From the NCBI GenBank assembly GCA_963782495.1, contig CAWAJU010000004.1, positions 124,001 through 188,000 on the forward strand: 64,000 nucleotides of DNA, read 5' to 3'. The notes beneath the pieces were generated by a model. It saw only the letters and a list, made by a program, of their open reading frames with translations. It had not been told where the DNA came from and made no database searches. The stretch is from DASQBT01 sp963782495 (GTDB lineage Bacteria; Pseudomonadota; Gammaproteobacteria; Burkholderiales; Thiobacillaceae). Positions 42,670 to 51,537 of this stretch are shown in pieces (position 1 is the stretch's first letter; each line of letters opens with the position of its first letter). The translations under genes were made by a program, and so were the position numbers.

Positions 42670-45600
42670 ATGCAACTCACCCGACGCCAGTTCTTCAAGG
42701 TCTGCGCAGGGGGTGTAGGTAGTTCCAGTTTGGCACTTCTAGGCTTTGCCCCAGGCGAAGCGCTGGCCGAGGTGCGCGAATTCAAACTGGCGCGGGCGTC
42801 TGAAACCCGCAGTACCTGCCCTTACTGTTCCGTCAGTTGCGGATTGATCATCTACAGCCTGGGCGACAAGGCCAAGAATGCCAAGTCCGAGATCATTCAC
42901 ATAGAAGGAGATCCGGACCACCCGGTGAACCGCGGCACGCTATGTCCGAAGGGCGCAGCCCTGCTGGACTTTGTGCACAGCCCGGACCGAGTCAAACATC
43001 CCTTGTACCGGGCCCCCGGTGGCAAGGAATGGCAGCGCATCTCATGGGACGAGGCCTTCGGCCGCATTGCCAAACTGATGAAGGCGGACCGGGATGCGAA
43101 CTTCGTGGCCAAGAATCCCAACGGCCAGACGGTGAACCGATGGCTGACTACGGGCATGCTGGCCAGCAGCGCAGCCAGTAACGAGACCGGCTATGTCACG
43201 GTCAAGGCAATGCGTTCGCTGGGGATGGTTTGCCTCGATACCCAGGCCAGGATATGACACGCGCCGACGGTGGCAAGTCTTGCCCCGACGTTTGGCCGCG
43301 GTGCCATGACCAATCACTGGGTCGACATAAAGAACGCTGACCTCATACTCATCATGGGCGGCAATGCCGCCGAAGCGCACCCCTGCGGCTTCAAGTGGGT
43401 GACGGAAGCGAAGGCCCACCGGAAAGCCAGGCTGGTTGTCGTGGATCCGCGTTTCAACCGGTCCGCGGCGGTTGCAGATTTCTATGCGCCCATCCGTTCG
43501 GGAACCGACATTGCCTTCCTCGGTGGTGTGATCAACTACCTGTTGAGCAACGACAAGATCCACCGGGAATACGTCGTGCATTACACCAATGCACCCTTCC
43601 TGGTTCGGGATGACTTCGATTTCAAGGATGGGCTCTTCTCCGGCTATGACGCCGACAAGCACAAGTACGACAAGGACACATGGGATTACCAGATTGGCCC
43701 GGACGGCTACGCAAAGATTGACGAGACCCTGCAGCACCCGCGTTGCGTATATCAGCTGCTGAAACAACACTACGGCCGTTACACGCCGGAGGCAGTCAGC
43801 AACATCTGTGGCACACCCAAGGAGGCTTTCCTTAAGGTGTGTGAAGAGATCGGCAGTACGTCCACTCCCGACAGGGTCATGACCATCATGTACGCTCTGG
43901 GCTGGACACAGCACTCCGTCGGCTCGCAGAACATCCGTACCATGGCCATGATCCAGCTTCTGCTGGGCAACATCGGTCGGGTGGGTGGCGGAGTCAACGC
44001 CTTGCGCGGCCACTCCAACGTCCAGGGCATCACCGACATGAATCTGGTGACCAACGTGTTGCCAGGCTACATGAAGCTGGGGCAGGATGAAGATCAGGAC
44101 TTCAAAGCCTACCTGGCCAAGTACTCACCCAAGCCCCTGCGACCCAACCAGATCAGCTACTGGCAGAACTTCCCGAAATTCTGGGTCTCCCTGTCCAAGG
44201 CCTTCTACGGCAAGGCCTCGACCCAGGACAACAACTTCTGCTACGACTGGTTTCCGAAGATCGACAAGCCGTATGACGTGCTGCACATGTTTGAGCGCAT
44301 GCACAATGGCCAAATGAACGGCTTCATTTGCCAGGGCTTCAATCCCCTGGCCGCAGTGCCCTGTGTAAGCAAGTCGAGTGAGGCGCTGGCAAAGCTGAAA
44401 TACCTTGTTGTCATCGACCCGCTGGCCACCGAAACGGCGGAATTCTGGCGCGATTACGGCGACTACCATCAAGCCGATCCGAGCCAGATCCAGACCGAGG
44501 TGTTTCGGCTGCCGGCCACTTGCTTCGCCGAGGAGGACGGTTCCTACACCAATTCGAGCCGGGTCCTGCAATGGCACTGGAAGGCCGCCGACCCGCCAGG
44601 TGAAGCCTTGTCGGACGTGGACATCATCGCCGGCATATTCTGGAAGATCCGGGAGATGTACGAGAAGAATGGCGGCACCTTCCCCGATCCGGTGGTTAAC
44701 CTGACCTGGAACTATGGCCATCCCACGGCGCCGCACCCCACAGAACTGGCGCGGGAGTTTTCCGGCACCGCCATCGCCGACGTTACCGATCCCAAGGATC
44801 CCACCAAAGTTTTGGTCAAGGCGGGCGAACAACTTTCAAGCTTTGCCCAGCTCCGGGACGACGGCAGCACTCTGAGCGGTAACTGGCTGTATTGCGGATC
44901 GTGGTCACCGGCGGGCAACCTGATGGCGCGGCGCGACACTGCCGATCCTTCCGGGCTGGGCTTCTATCCCAACTGGGGTTATGCCTGGCCGGCCAACCGG
45001 CGGGTGCTTTATAACCGGGCCAATTGCGACATCAACGGCAAGCCCTGGGACCCCAAGCGCAAGACCATCGCCTGGGATGGATCGAAGTGGGCCGGCAACG
45101 ACGTGCCCGACATGAAGCCGGATGCGGCCCCCGACGAGGGCGTGGGTCCCTTCATCATGCACCCCGACGGGGTCGGCCATTTGTTCGCGCTTAAGAGCAT
45201 GGTGGAAGGTCCCTTCCCCGAACACTATGAGCCCTTCGAGACGCCCATCGGCGTCAACCCGATGCACCCCAACAATCCGCTTGCGCTTAACAACCCGGCG
45301 GCGCGGGTGTTCAAGTACGACCGGGACCAGTTGGGCAAGGCGGACAAGTTCCCCTACGTGGCCACGACCTACCGCCTCACCGAGCACTATCACTACTGGA
45401 CCAAGAACGTGCTGTCCAACGTGATCCTGCAGCCGTCCCAGTTCGTGGAGATCGGCGAGGAACTGGCCAAGGAAAAGGGCATCGCCCACGGCGAGCAGGT
45501 CAAGGTGAGCTCCAACCGGGGCTTCATCCGGGCGGTGGCGGTGGTGACCAAGCGTCTCAAGGCCATGCAGGTGAACGGCAAGACGATCCATACGGTGGGG

Positions 45601-45735
45601 GTACCCATCCACTGGGGCTTCATCGGCATTGCCAAGAAGGGCTTCCTGGCCAACCGGCTAACTCCCTTCGTCGGGGATGCCAACGCCCAGACGCCGGAAT
45701 TCAAGGCGTTCCTGGTCAACATTGAGAAGGTATAG
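42670..45735 (+). CDS. fdnG: formate dehydrogenase alpha subunit, selenocysteine-containing (FdnG type)
   Basis: Encodes 1,021 residues through an in-frame TGA at 43255-43257. The start has a GGAGG site and a Tat signal (TRRQFF, residues 4-9). The [4Fe-4S] ligands are Cys50, Cys53, Cys57 and Cys92. Selenocysteine is residue 196, in QARI-U-HAPTVASLAPTFG, the same number as in Escherichia coli FdnG. Molybdopterin domains follow, and the C terminus matches the family. The enzyme oxidises formate to CO2 on the periplasmic side and passes electrons through FdnH and FdnI to quinone. All genes needed to decode the TGA except selD follow in the same operon region. Standard gene callers would split it into two frames. 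Confidence 0.97.
43255..43296 (+). promoter_or_regulatory. UGA selenocysteine codon and bacterial SECIS element
   Basis: The TGA codon at 43255-43257 is followed by a hairpin whose apical part is GGCA-AGTCT-TGCC (43272-43284). The 15-base distance from TGA and the GU-containing loop are those recognised by SelB. Its presence distinguishes recoding from a stop. Confidence 0.88.
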
Positions 45736-45745
45736 GAGGCGAACC

Positions 45746-46621
45746 ATGGCACTGCAATCGCTGGATATCAAGGCCCGGTCCGCCACCACGACGGCTACGC
45801 CCCATGCGCGCAAGACCCTGGAGGTGGCCAAGCTCATCGACATTTCCAAATGCATCGGCTGCAAGGCCTGCCAGGTTGCCTGCATGCAGTGGAACGATCT
45901 GCGCGACACCCCTGGAGAAAACGTGGGTGTCTACGACAACCCGGCAGACCTGAGCGCTGAATCCTGGACCGTGATGCGCTTCGCCGAGGTGGAGCCGGAG
46001 GACGGCAAGCTGGAATGGCTGATCCGCAAGGACGGCTGCATGCACTGCGCGGATCCGGGCTGCCTCAAAGCCTGCCCGTCGCCGGGCGCGATTGTTCAAT
46101 ACTCTAATGGGATTGTGGATTTCCACGAGGAGAATTGTATTGGCTGCGGCTATTGCGTGACCGGCTGCCCGTTCAACATCCCGCGCATCTCGAGGAAGGA
46201 CGGCAAGGCGTACAAGTGCACCCTGTGTTCGGACCGCGTCGCGGTGGGTTTGGAACCGGCCTGTATCAAGACCTGCCCCACAGGCGCCTTGGTGTTCGGT
46301 TCCAAGGAAGACATGATTCAGCACGCCGAGGAGCGCATCACTGACCTCAAGCAACGGGGTTACGAAAATGCCGGCCTGTACGATCCCAAGGGTGTCGGCG
46401 GCACGCACGTCATGTACGTCCTGCAGCATGCAGACAAACCGGAGCTTTATCACGGCCTGCCGAAGGATCCCCATATTAGTCCGCTGGTCTCGCTGTGGAA
46501 GGGCGTCACCAAACCGCTTGCCTCGTTCGGACTTGGCCTGATCGCATTGGCGGGGTTCTTCCATTACGTGACCGAGGGGCCCAAGGAAGTGGATGAAGAT
46601 GAGGAAGAGAAGACGCCATAA
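45746..46621 (+). CDS. fdnH: formate dehydrogenase beta subunit, iron-sulfur
   Basis: Encodes 291 residues (FdnH of Escherichia coli has 294). Four [4Fe-4S] cluster motifs are visible, among them CIGCKACQVAC (about 36-46), CMHCADPGC, CIGCGYCVTGC and CTLCSDR...CIKTC. A C-terminal membrane helix (PLASFGLGLIALAGFFHYV) anchors it beside the gamma subunit. It wires electrons from the molybdenum site to haem b. TAGGAGG lies upstream, 10 bp after fdnG. Confidence 0.96.
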   Translation: MALQSLDIKARSATTTATPHARKTLEVAKLIDISKCIGCKACQVACMQWNDLRDTPGENVGVYDNPADLSAESWTVMRFAEVEPEDGKLEWLIRKDGCMHCADPGCLKACPSPGAIVQYSNGIVDFHEENCIGCGYCVTGCPFNIPRISRKDGKAYKCTLCSDRVAVGLEPACIKTCPTGALVFGSKEDMIQHAEERITDLKQRGYENAGLYDPKGVGGTHVMYVLQHADKPELYHGLPKDPHISPLVSLWKGVTKPLASFGLGLIALAGFFHYVTEGPKEVDEDEEEKTP

Positions 46622-46661
46622 GGCGATTCCGCGTCTGTCTCATCTAAACTAGGAGAGCATC

Positions 46662-47288
46662 ATGCCCAAACCCAAACTCATACAGCGCTACACAGCGTCC
46701 GAGCGCTTCAATCACTGGGCCGTGGCGGTGACTTTCGTCCTGCTTGCGCTGTCGGGGCTCGCGTTGTTTCATCCGGCCTTCTTCTTCCTCACCAACCTGT
46801 TTGGCGGCGGCACCTGGGCGCGGATTCTCCATCCGTTCATCGGTGTGTTGATGGTGGCGCTGTTCATTTTCATGGCGCAGCGATTCGCGCCGCACAACCG
46901 GATCAGCGATGCCGACCGGCAATGGATTGCGCAGATTGGCGACGTCGTTGCCAACCGCGATGAAAAGCTGCCCGAAATCGGCAAATACAATGCAGGCCAG
47001 AAATACCTGTTCTGGACTCTGGTGATATCCATCGTCTTGTTGTTTGTATCCGGAATTATCATCTGGCAGCCCTACTTCGCGCCCAAAATGCCAGTCGGTC
47101 TGCTACGTTTAGCAGTGTTGGTACATGCGGTGGCGGCCTTCGTGGCAATCGCCGGCATCCTGGTGCATGTCTATGCGGCTTTCTGGGTCAAGGGCTCCGT
47201 ACGTGCCATGACTCGGGGCACCGTAAGCCATGCGTGGGCACGGCACCATCATCGGGCCTGGTTCCGTGAGGTAACAGGATCCAAATAG
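46662..47288 (+). CDS. fdnI: formate dehydrogenase gamma subunit, cytochrome b556
   Basis: Encodes 208 residues with four membrane helices (about 18-38, 52-72, 110-130, 150-172). Histidines in ERFNHWAV, HPFIGV, LVHAVAA and HVYAAFW are at the haem b and quinone positions of FdnI. It passes electrons to menaquinone or ubiquinone. An AGGAG site is upstream. Confidence 0.95.
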   Translation: MPKPKLIQRYTASERFNHWAVAVTFVLLALSGLALFHPAFFFLTNLFGGGTWARILHPFIGVLMVALFIFMAQRFAPHNRISDADRQWIAQIGDVVANRDEKLPEIGKYNAGQKYLFWTLVISIVLLFVSGIIIWQPYFAPKMPVGLLRLAVLVHAVAAFVAIAGILVHVYAAFWVKGSVRAMTRGTVSHAWARHHHRAWFREVTGSK

Positions 47289-47358
47289 GAGAATTGTCCG
47301 GTAATACCTTATAGACGCCGGGTGAATTAGAGCCAATACAACCAAGGAGGGATCAAAC

Positions 47359-47874
47359 ATGCGGCTGTCGTTTTTGAGCGTCGCGCTGTTCGCCGTGTCC
47401 GCTGTGGCGCGGGCTGATCTAAGTGTCTCGATGAACATGGTGGACGAGAAAGGCATCGGGAAGGTAATAGGCGAAGTCAAGGTGAGCGAAAGTCCCTACG
47501 GACTCGTGTTCACACCCATGTTGAACAGCCTGCCTCCGGGACTGCACGGATTTCATGTGCACGAAAACCCCAGTTGTGCGGCCAAGGAAAAGGACGGCAA
47601 GATGGTCGCAGCCTTGGGTGCCGGGGGGCATTACGATCCCATGGGCACCAGGCACCATGGCATGCCTTGGGGTGACGGCCACTTGGGTGACTTGCCCGCC
47701 CTGTACGCCGATCCGCAAGGCAACGCCACCAATCCCGTATTGGCGCCGCGTCTCAAAATGGCGGACCTCAAGGGCCGCTCGCTCATGATCCATATGGGAG
47801 GCGACAATCATTCCGACCATCCTGCGCCCCTGGGCGGTGGCGGCGCCCGCGTGGCCTGCGGTGTCATCGAGTAG
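47359..47874 (+). CDS. sodC: periplasmic Cu/Zn superoxide dismutase
   Basis: Encodes 171 residues behind AAGGAGGG. A signal peptide (to about residue 19) precedes the SOD fold. Copper and zinc ligands are in GFHVHEN (His pair), GGHYDP and HMGGDNHSD, and the conserved disulfide Cys are in NPSCAAK and RVACGVIE. It converts superoxide to peroxide in the periplasm. It lies between fdnI (70 bp) and fdhE (57 bp), which is not its usual location. A protective role for the oxygen-sensitive formate dehydrogenase is a reasonable inference. Confidence 0.94.
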   Translation: MRLSFLSVALFAVSAVARADLSVSMNMVDEKGIGKVIGEVKVSESPYGLVFTPMLNSLPPGLHGFHVHENPSCAAKEKDGKMVAALGAGGHYDPMGTRHHGMPWGDGHLGDLPALYADPQGNATNPVLAPRLKMADLKGRSLMIHMGGDNHSDHPAPLGGGGARVACGVIE

Positions 47875-47931
47875 GTCTGATGAGGGAGAAGTCGCCCGCA
47901 GCCTATAAGCAGGGACAACGGCGCGACACAA

Positions 47932-48852
47932 ATGTCCCCTCCCATTCTTGAACCCGGGCAGATTGAGGCGGCAGCCGGCGAAATTCCCGAGCTGCGCCTC
48001 CCGCCTGCGGATCTGTTCGGTAGTCGCGCGGTGCGCCTGCGCCAGCTGGCGCAGGGACATACCTTGGGTGACTACCTAAACTTTGTTGCAGGACTGGCCG
48101 ATGCCCAGCAGTTGGAACTTGATCGGCATCCAGAAATCCCACAGCCCGACGCCGAACTGCTGTCCAACTGCCACAAGCACGAGATGCCACCATTGGCTCC
48201 TGCAGGCTGGCACCTTCACCCCCTTTGGCAGGAGGTCGCACGGCGCCTTGCCGATGGGCTTTACGATGAGGCCCCGGCTGCGGGTCGCGAATCCATCTTC
48301 CGGCTGCTGGGACAGAAGAGGGAGTGGCTCGAAGCGCAGGCCGGCTTTCTGACGTCGAGCCAGTTTGAACGTCTCGATCTTGCCACCGCTCCGATCATCG
48401 GTGCTGCGCTTCAGGTGCAATGGACTCACCTGGCCAGACAGCTAGTGCCGCACCAAGTGGCGCGGCCTGAACATGCCAACTTGTGCCCGGTCTGCGGCAG
48501 CCACCCGGTGGCGTCGGTGGTGCGCATCGGCGGCGCGGAAAATGGTCTACGCTACCTGCACTGTGCCCTGTGCGGGTCTGAATGGCACATGGTGAGATCC
48601 AAGTGCAGCAATTGCGACAACACCAGGGAAGTCGCCTATTTCAGCATCGAAGGCGGAGCAGACGTTGTTCGCGCGGAGGCCTGCCCGGAGTGCCACTGCT
48701 ATCTCAAGATCCTCCACCAGGAAAAGGATCCCCATGTTGACCCAGTGGCGGATGACCTCGCCAGCATGGCGCTTGACCTGCTGATGGGCGAAGAAGCTTA
48801 CGCCAAGAGTGGAATCAATTACCTGATGATCTATGGTAACAGTGAGGCTTGA
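47932..48852 (+). CDS. fdhE: formate dehydrogenase accessory protein FdhE
   Basis: Encodes 306 residues. The C-terminal half carries the rubredoxin-like CxxC pairs of FdhE (CPVCGSHP, LHCALCGSEW, CSNCDN and CPECHCYL) that bind iron. FdhE is needed for maturation of respiratory formate dehydrogenases in the cytoplasm before Tat export. It ends about 70 bp before selA. Confidence 0.92.
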   Translation: MSPPILEPGQIEAAAGEIPELRLPPADLFGSRAVRLRQLAQGHTLGDYLNFVAGLADAQQLELDRHPEIPQPDAELLSNCHKHEMPPLAPAGWHLHPLWQEVARRLADGLYDEAPAAGRESIFRLLGQKREWLEAQAGFLTSSQFERLDLATAPIIGAALQVQWTHLARQLVPHQVARPEHANLCPVCGSHPVASVVRIGGAENGLRYLHCALCGSEWHMVRSKCSNCDNTREVAYFSIEGGADVVRAEACPECHCYLKILHQEKDPHVDPVADDLASMALDLLMGEEAYAKSGINYLMIYGNSEA

Positions 48853-48921
48853 GTCATAGGCATATGAGTCCAGGTGACGGACGTGCTGATTCCAACTCCT
48901 GACTTCTAGCACTTCATTCAA

Positions 48922-50337
48922 ATGGGAGTGTCTATCGTGCATAGCGCCCAGTTACTCCGTCCACCGTCCGTTGACCGGGTCCTGAACTGGCCCTCGGTCG
49001 TTCCACTACTCATCGAGTATGGCCGTCAGCCCGTATTGATTGCCGTACGCGCGCTGCTTGAGGAACTGCGCAGCTCAACGCATTCCAAAAACGCAGATTT
49101 TGATGAAGCCCATTTGTCTATCCGCCTGCGCGAACAGCTGGCGGCCAGCCAGGCACCCAAGCTGCGCAAAGTATTCAACCTGACCGGCACGGTGCTGCAC
49201 ACCAATCTGGGTCGTGCGGTCCTGCCCGAGGAAGCGGTTCAGGCCATGGTGATGGCGGCGCGCCATCCTTGCGCGCTCGAATATGATCTGGACACCGGCG
49301 GCCGCGGTGACCGCGACGCCATCGTGGAAGGCTTGCTGAAGGAACTCACTGGAGCCGAAGCCGCGACCGTGGCGAACAACAACGCCGGAGCCACGTTTTT
49401 AATGCTCAACACGCTGGCCATGCGCAAGGAAGTCATCGTTTCGCGCGGCGAGTTGGTGGAAATTGGCGGCGCGTTCAGGGTACCGGACATCATGGCCAGG
49501 GCGGGTGCCAAGCTCAAGGAAGTCGGCACAACCAACCGTACGCATTTGCGTGACTACGTCGAAGCAATCAGCCCGCGCACCGCTCTGTTGATGAAGGTGC
49601 ACACCAGCAACTATGCCGTCCAGGGTTTCACCGCCAGCGTGCCTGAGGCTGAATTGGCTCAAACCGCGCATGACCACAGCGTGACATTCGTGGTGGATTT
49701 GGGCAGCGGCACGCTGATCGACATGGCCAAATGGGGGCTGCCCCACGAAACCACGCCGCAGGAGTCGCTTTCTGCCGGTGCTGACCTGGTAACGTTCAGC
49801 GGCGACAAGCTGCTGGGCGGCCCCCAGGCCGGCATCCTGATTGGCCGCGCGGACCTGATCAAGAAGATCAAGAAGAATCCGCTCAAGCGTGCGCTGCGCG
49901 TCAGCAAGATCACCCTTGCCGCGCTCGAGGCCGTGTTGCGGCTGTATCGCGATCCCGACCGCCTGCGTGACCGGCTGCCCACCTTGCGCCTGTTGACCCG
50001 GTCGCAAACGGATATTCAATCCCAAGCCAAACGCTTGCTACCTGAGTTGCAGTTATCGCTGCAGCCTTGGCCGGTGACAGTTGATTCCGAGCCTGCACTC
50101 TCGCAGATCGGCAGCGGTTCGCTGCCCATTGACCGACTTGAAAGTCACGCAATCGTGATCCGGCCGCAAGGCAGGAAGAGCAGCGTGCTGAATGACATCG
50201 ATTTTGCACTACGCAATCTGCCCATTCCAGTTCTCGGCCGTATCTGCAATGGGGCTCTGTGTCTGGATCTGCGTTGCCTCCGAGTCGACAGCGAAAACGA
50301 ATTCGTTGGTCAGCTCTCCACGCTGGCCGGCAAATGA
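48922..50337 (+). CDS. selA: L-seryl-tRNA(Sec) selenium transferase
   Basis: Encodes 471 residues from ATG; a GTG at 48937 has the better site (GGGAG, 8 bases) and would give 466. The PLP lysine is Lys296 in TFSGDKLLGGPQAG (Lys295 in Escherichia coli). INTERIOR motifs such as NLTGTVLHTNLGRA and VDLGSGTL are typical. It converts Ser-tRNA(Sec) to Sec-tRNA(Sec) using selenophosphate. It sits with selB and selC but is separated from selB by an unrelated gene. Confidence 0.96.
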   Translation: MGVSIVHSAQLLRPPSVDRVLNWPSVVPLLIEYGRQPVLIAVRALLEELRSSTHSKNADFDEAHLSIRLREQLAASQAPKLRKVFNLTGTVLHTNLGRAVLPEEAVQAMVMAARHPCALEYDLDTGGRGDRDAIVEGLLKELTGAEAATVANNNAGATFLMLNTLAMRKEVIVSRGELVEIGGAFRVPDIMARAGAKLKEVGTTNRTHLRDYVEAISPRTALLMKVHTSNYAVQGFTASVPEAELAQTAHDHSVTFVVDLGSGTLIDMAKWGLPHETTPQESLSAGADLVTFSGDKLLGGPQAGILIGRADLIKKIKKNPLKRALRVSKITLAALEAVLRLYRDPDRLRDRLPTLRLLTRSQTDIQSQAKRLLPELQLSLQPWPVTVDSEPALSQIGSGSLPIDRLESHAIVIRPQGRKSSVLNDIDFALRNLPIPVLGRICNGALCLDLRCLRVDSENEFVGQLSTLAGK

Positions 50338-50444
50338 CGGCGTGCTCTGTGTCGGGCCGTCGCGCTGTACAACCCTTGTGGGCAATTCGGCGATGTCGCG
50401 CGTGACGCGCATTCGGCGCAACTTACTGACTAGTGGAGACTGAT

Positions 50445-51536
50445 ATGCAACGACGAGAATTTCTCAAAACCGCCACCACACTGGCCGGAGCCGGCCTGTT
50501 TCCTTTTCAACCCGCGGCGGCCGCTCAATCTTCCCTCTCAGAGCCCGGCTGGCGCATCTTCGAGGTGACGACCAAAGTCGAACTGCCTGCCAGGGCAGGT
50601 ATTAAGCGTGCATGGGTTCCACTGCCGTCGATCTATGACGCTGACTGGATTCGACCCATGGGCAATCTGTGGGAAGGCAGTGCACGCGAGATGCGGAAGC
50701 TGCGCGATCCGAAATATGGTGCAGAAATGCTTTACGCGGAGTGGACTGGCGACGCGCCTTCCACGCTCGACATTGTCAGCCGCTTTGCTGCGCGTGATCG
50801 CAGCACGGATTTTTCACGACACTGTCAGATCGGCCAGTTGGATGACGCGACGCGTACGCTCTACACGCAACCAACCCACCTATTGCCAATCGATGGCATC
50901 GTTCTGACCAAGGCCGAGGAGATCACAAAAGGGACAAGCGGCGACCTGGAAAAAGCGCAGGCCATTTACGCGTGGGTGGTGGACAACACCTTCCGCAATC
51001 CGAAGACGAGGGGCTGTGGATTGGGCGACATCAAGTTCATGCTTGAAACGGGTGATCTCAGCGGCAAGTGCGCCGACCTCAACGCGCTCTATGTCGGCCT
51101 CGCACGATCGGTCGGCTTGCCAGCCCGCGATGTCTACGGCGTCCGCGTCGCCGAATCGCGCTTGGGGTTCAAATCTCTGGGCAAAAGCGGCGACTGCTCC
51201 AAGGGGCAACATTGCCGAGCCGAAGTATTCCTCACGGATTATGGCTGGGTGCCGGTCGATCCCGCAGACGTGCGCAAGGTGGCACTGGAAGAGCCGCCCG
51301 GTCATTTGTCGCTGAATGACGAGCCAGTCAAAAAAGCGCGCAAGCTTCTGTTCGGTAGCTGGGAGATGAACTGGCTGGCCTACAATTTTGCGCACGATGT
51401 GAAATTGCCGCTTTCTGACGGTCCGCAACTGCCCTTCCTCATGTACCCACAGGCGGAAGTCAACGGCGAGCGGCTGGACTGCCTCGATCCGGGCACATTC
51501 AAGTACCAGATCACCTCGCGTGAACTGACTGGCTGA
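50445..51536 (+). CDS. Tat-exported transglutaminase-like protein
   Basis: Encodes 363 residues from the ATG after GGAG. A twin-arginine signal is clear (RREFLKTATTLAGAG, residues 3-17). The transglutaminase-like core has Cys in LSGKCADLNALYVGLARSVGLPAR (about residue 209), His in GQHCRAEVFLTDYGW (about 256) and Asp in PVDPADV. Such domains act as proteases, amidases or cross-linkers; the substrate is unknown. It is inserted between selA and selB, and selB starts one base after its stop codon, so expression is coupled to the selenium genes. A role in periplasmic processing is only a guess. Confidence 0.85.
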   Translation: MQRREFLKTATTLAGAGLFPFQPAAAAQSSLSEPGWRIFEVTTKVELPARAGIKRAWVPLPSIYDADWIRPMGNLWEGSAREMRKLRDPKYGAEMLYAEWTGDAPSTLDIVSRFAARDRSTDFSRHCQIGQLDDATRTLYTQPTHLLPIDGIVLTKAEEITKGTSGDLEKAQAIYAWVVDNTFRNPKTRGCGLGDIKFMLETGDLSGKCADLNALYVGLARSVGLPARDVYGVRVAESRLGFKSLGKSGDCSKGQHCRAEVFLTDYGWVPVDPADVRKVALEEPPGHLSLNDEPVKKARKLLFGSWEMNWLAYNFAHDVKLPLSDGPQLPFLMYPQAEVNGERLDCLDPGTFKYQITSRELTG

Positions 51537-51537
51537 C

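Noticed and set aside
42643..43257. Short formate dehydrogenase fragment ending at TGA
   Set aside because: The TGA is selenocysteine codon 196 of one continuous gene, shown by the downstream sequence, the SECIS hairpin and selABC.
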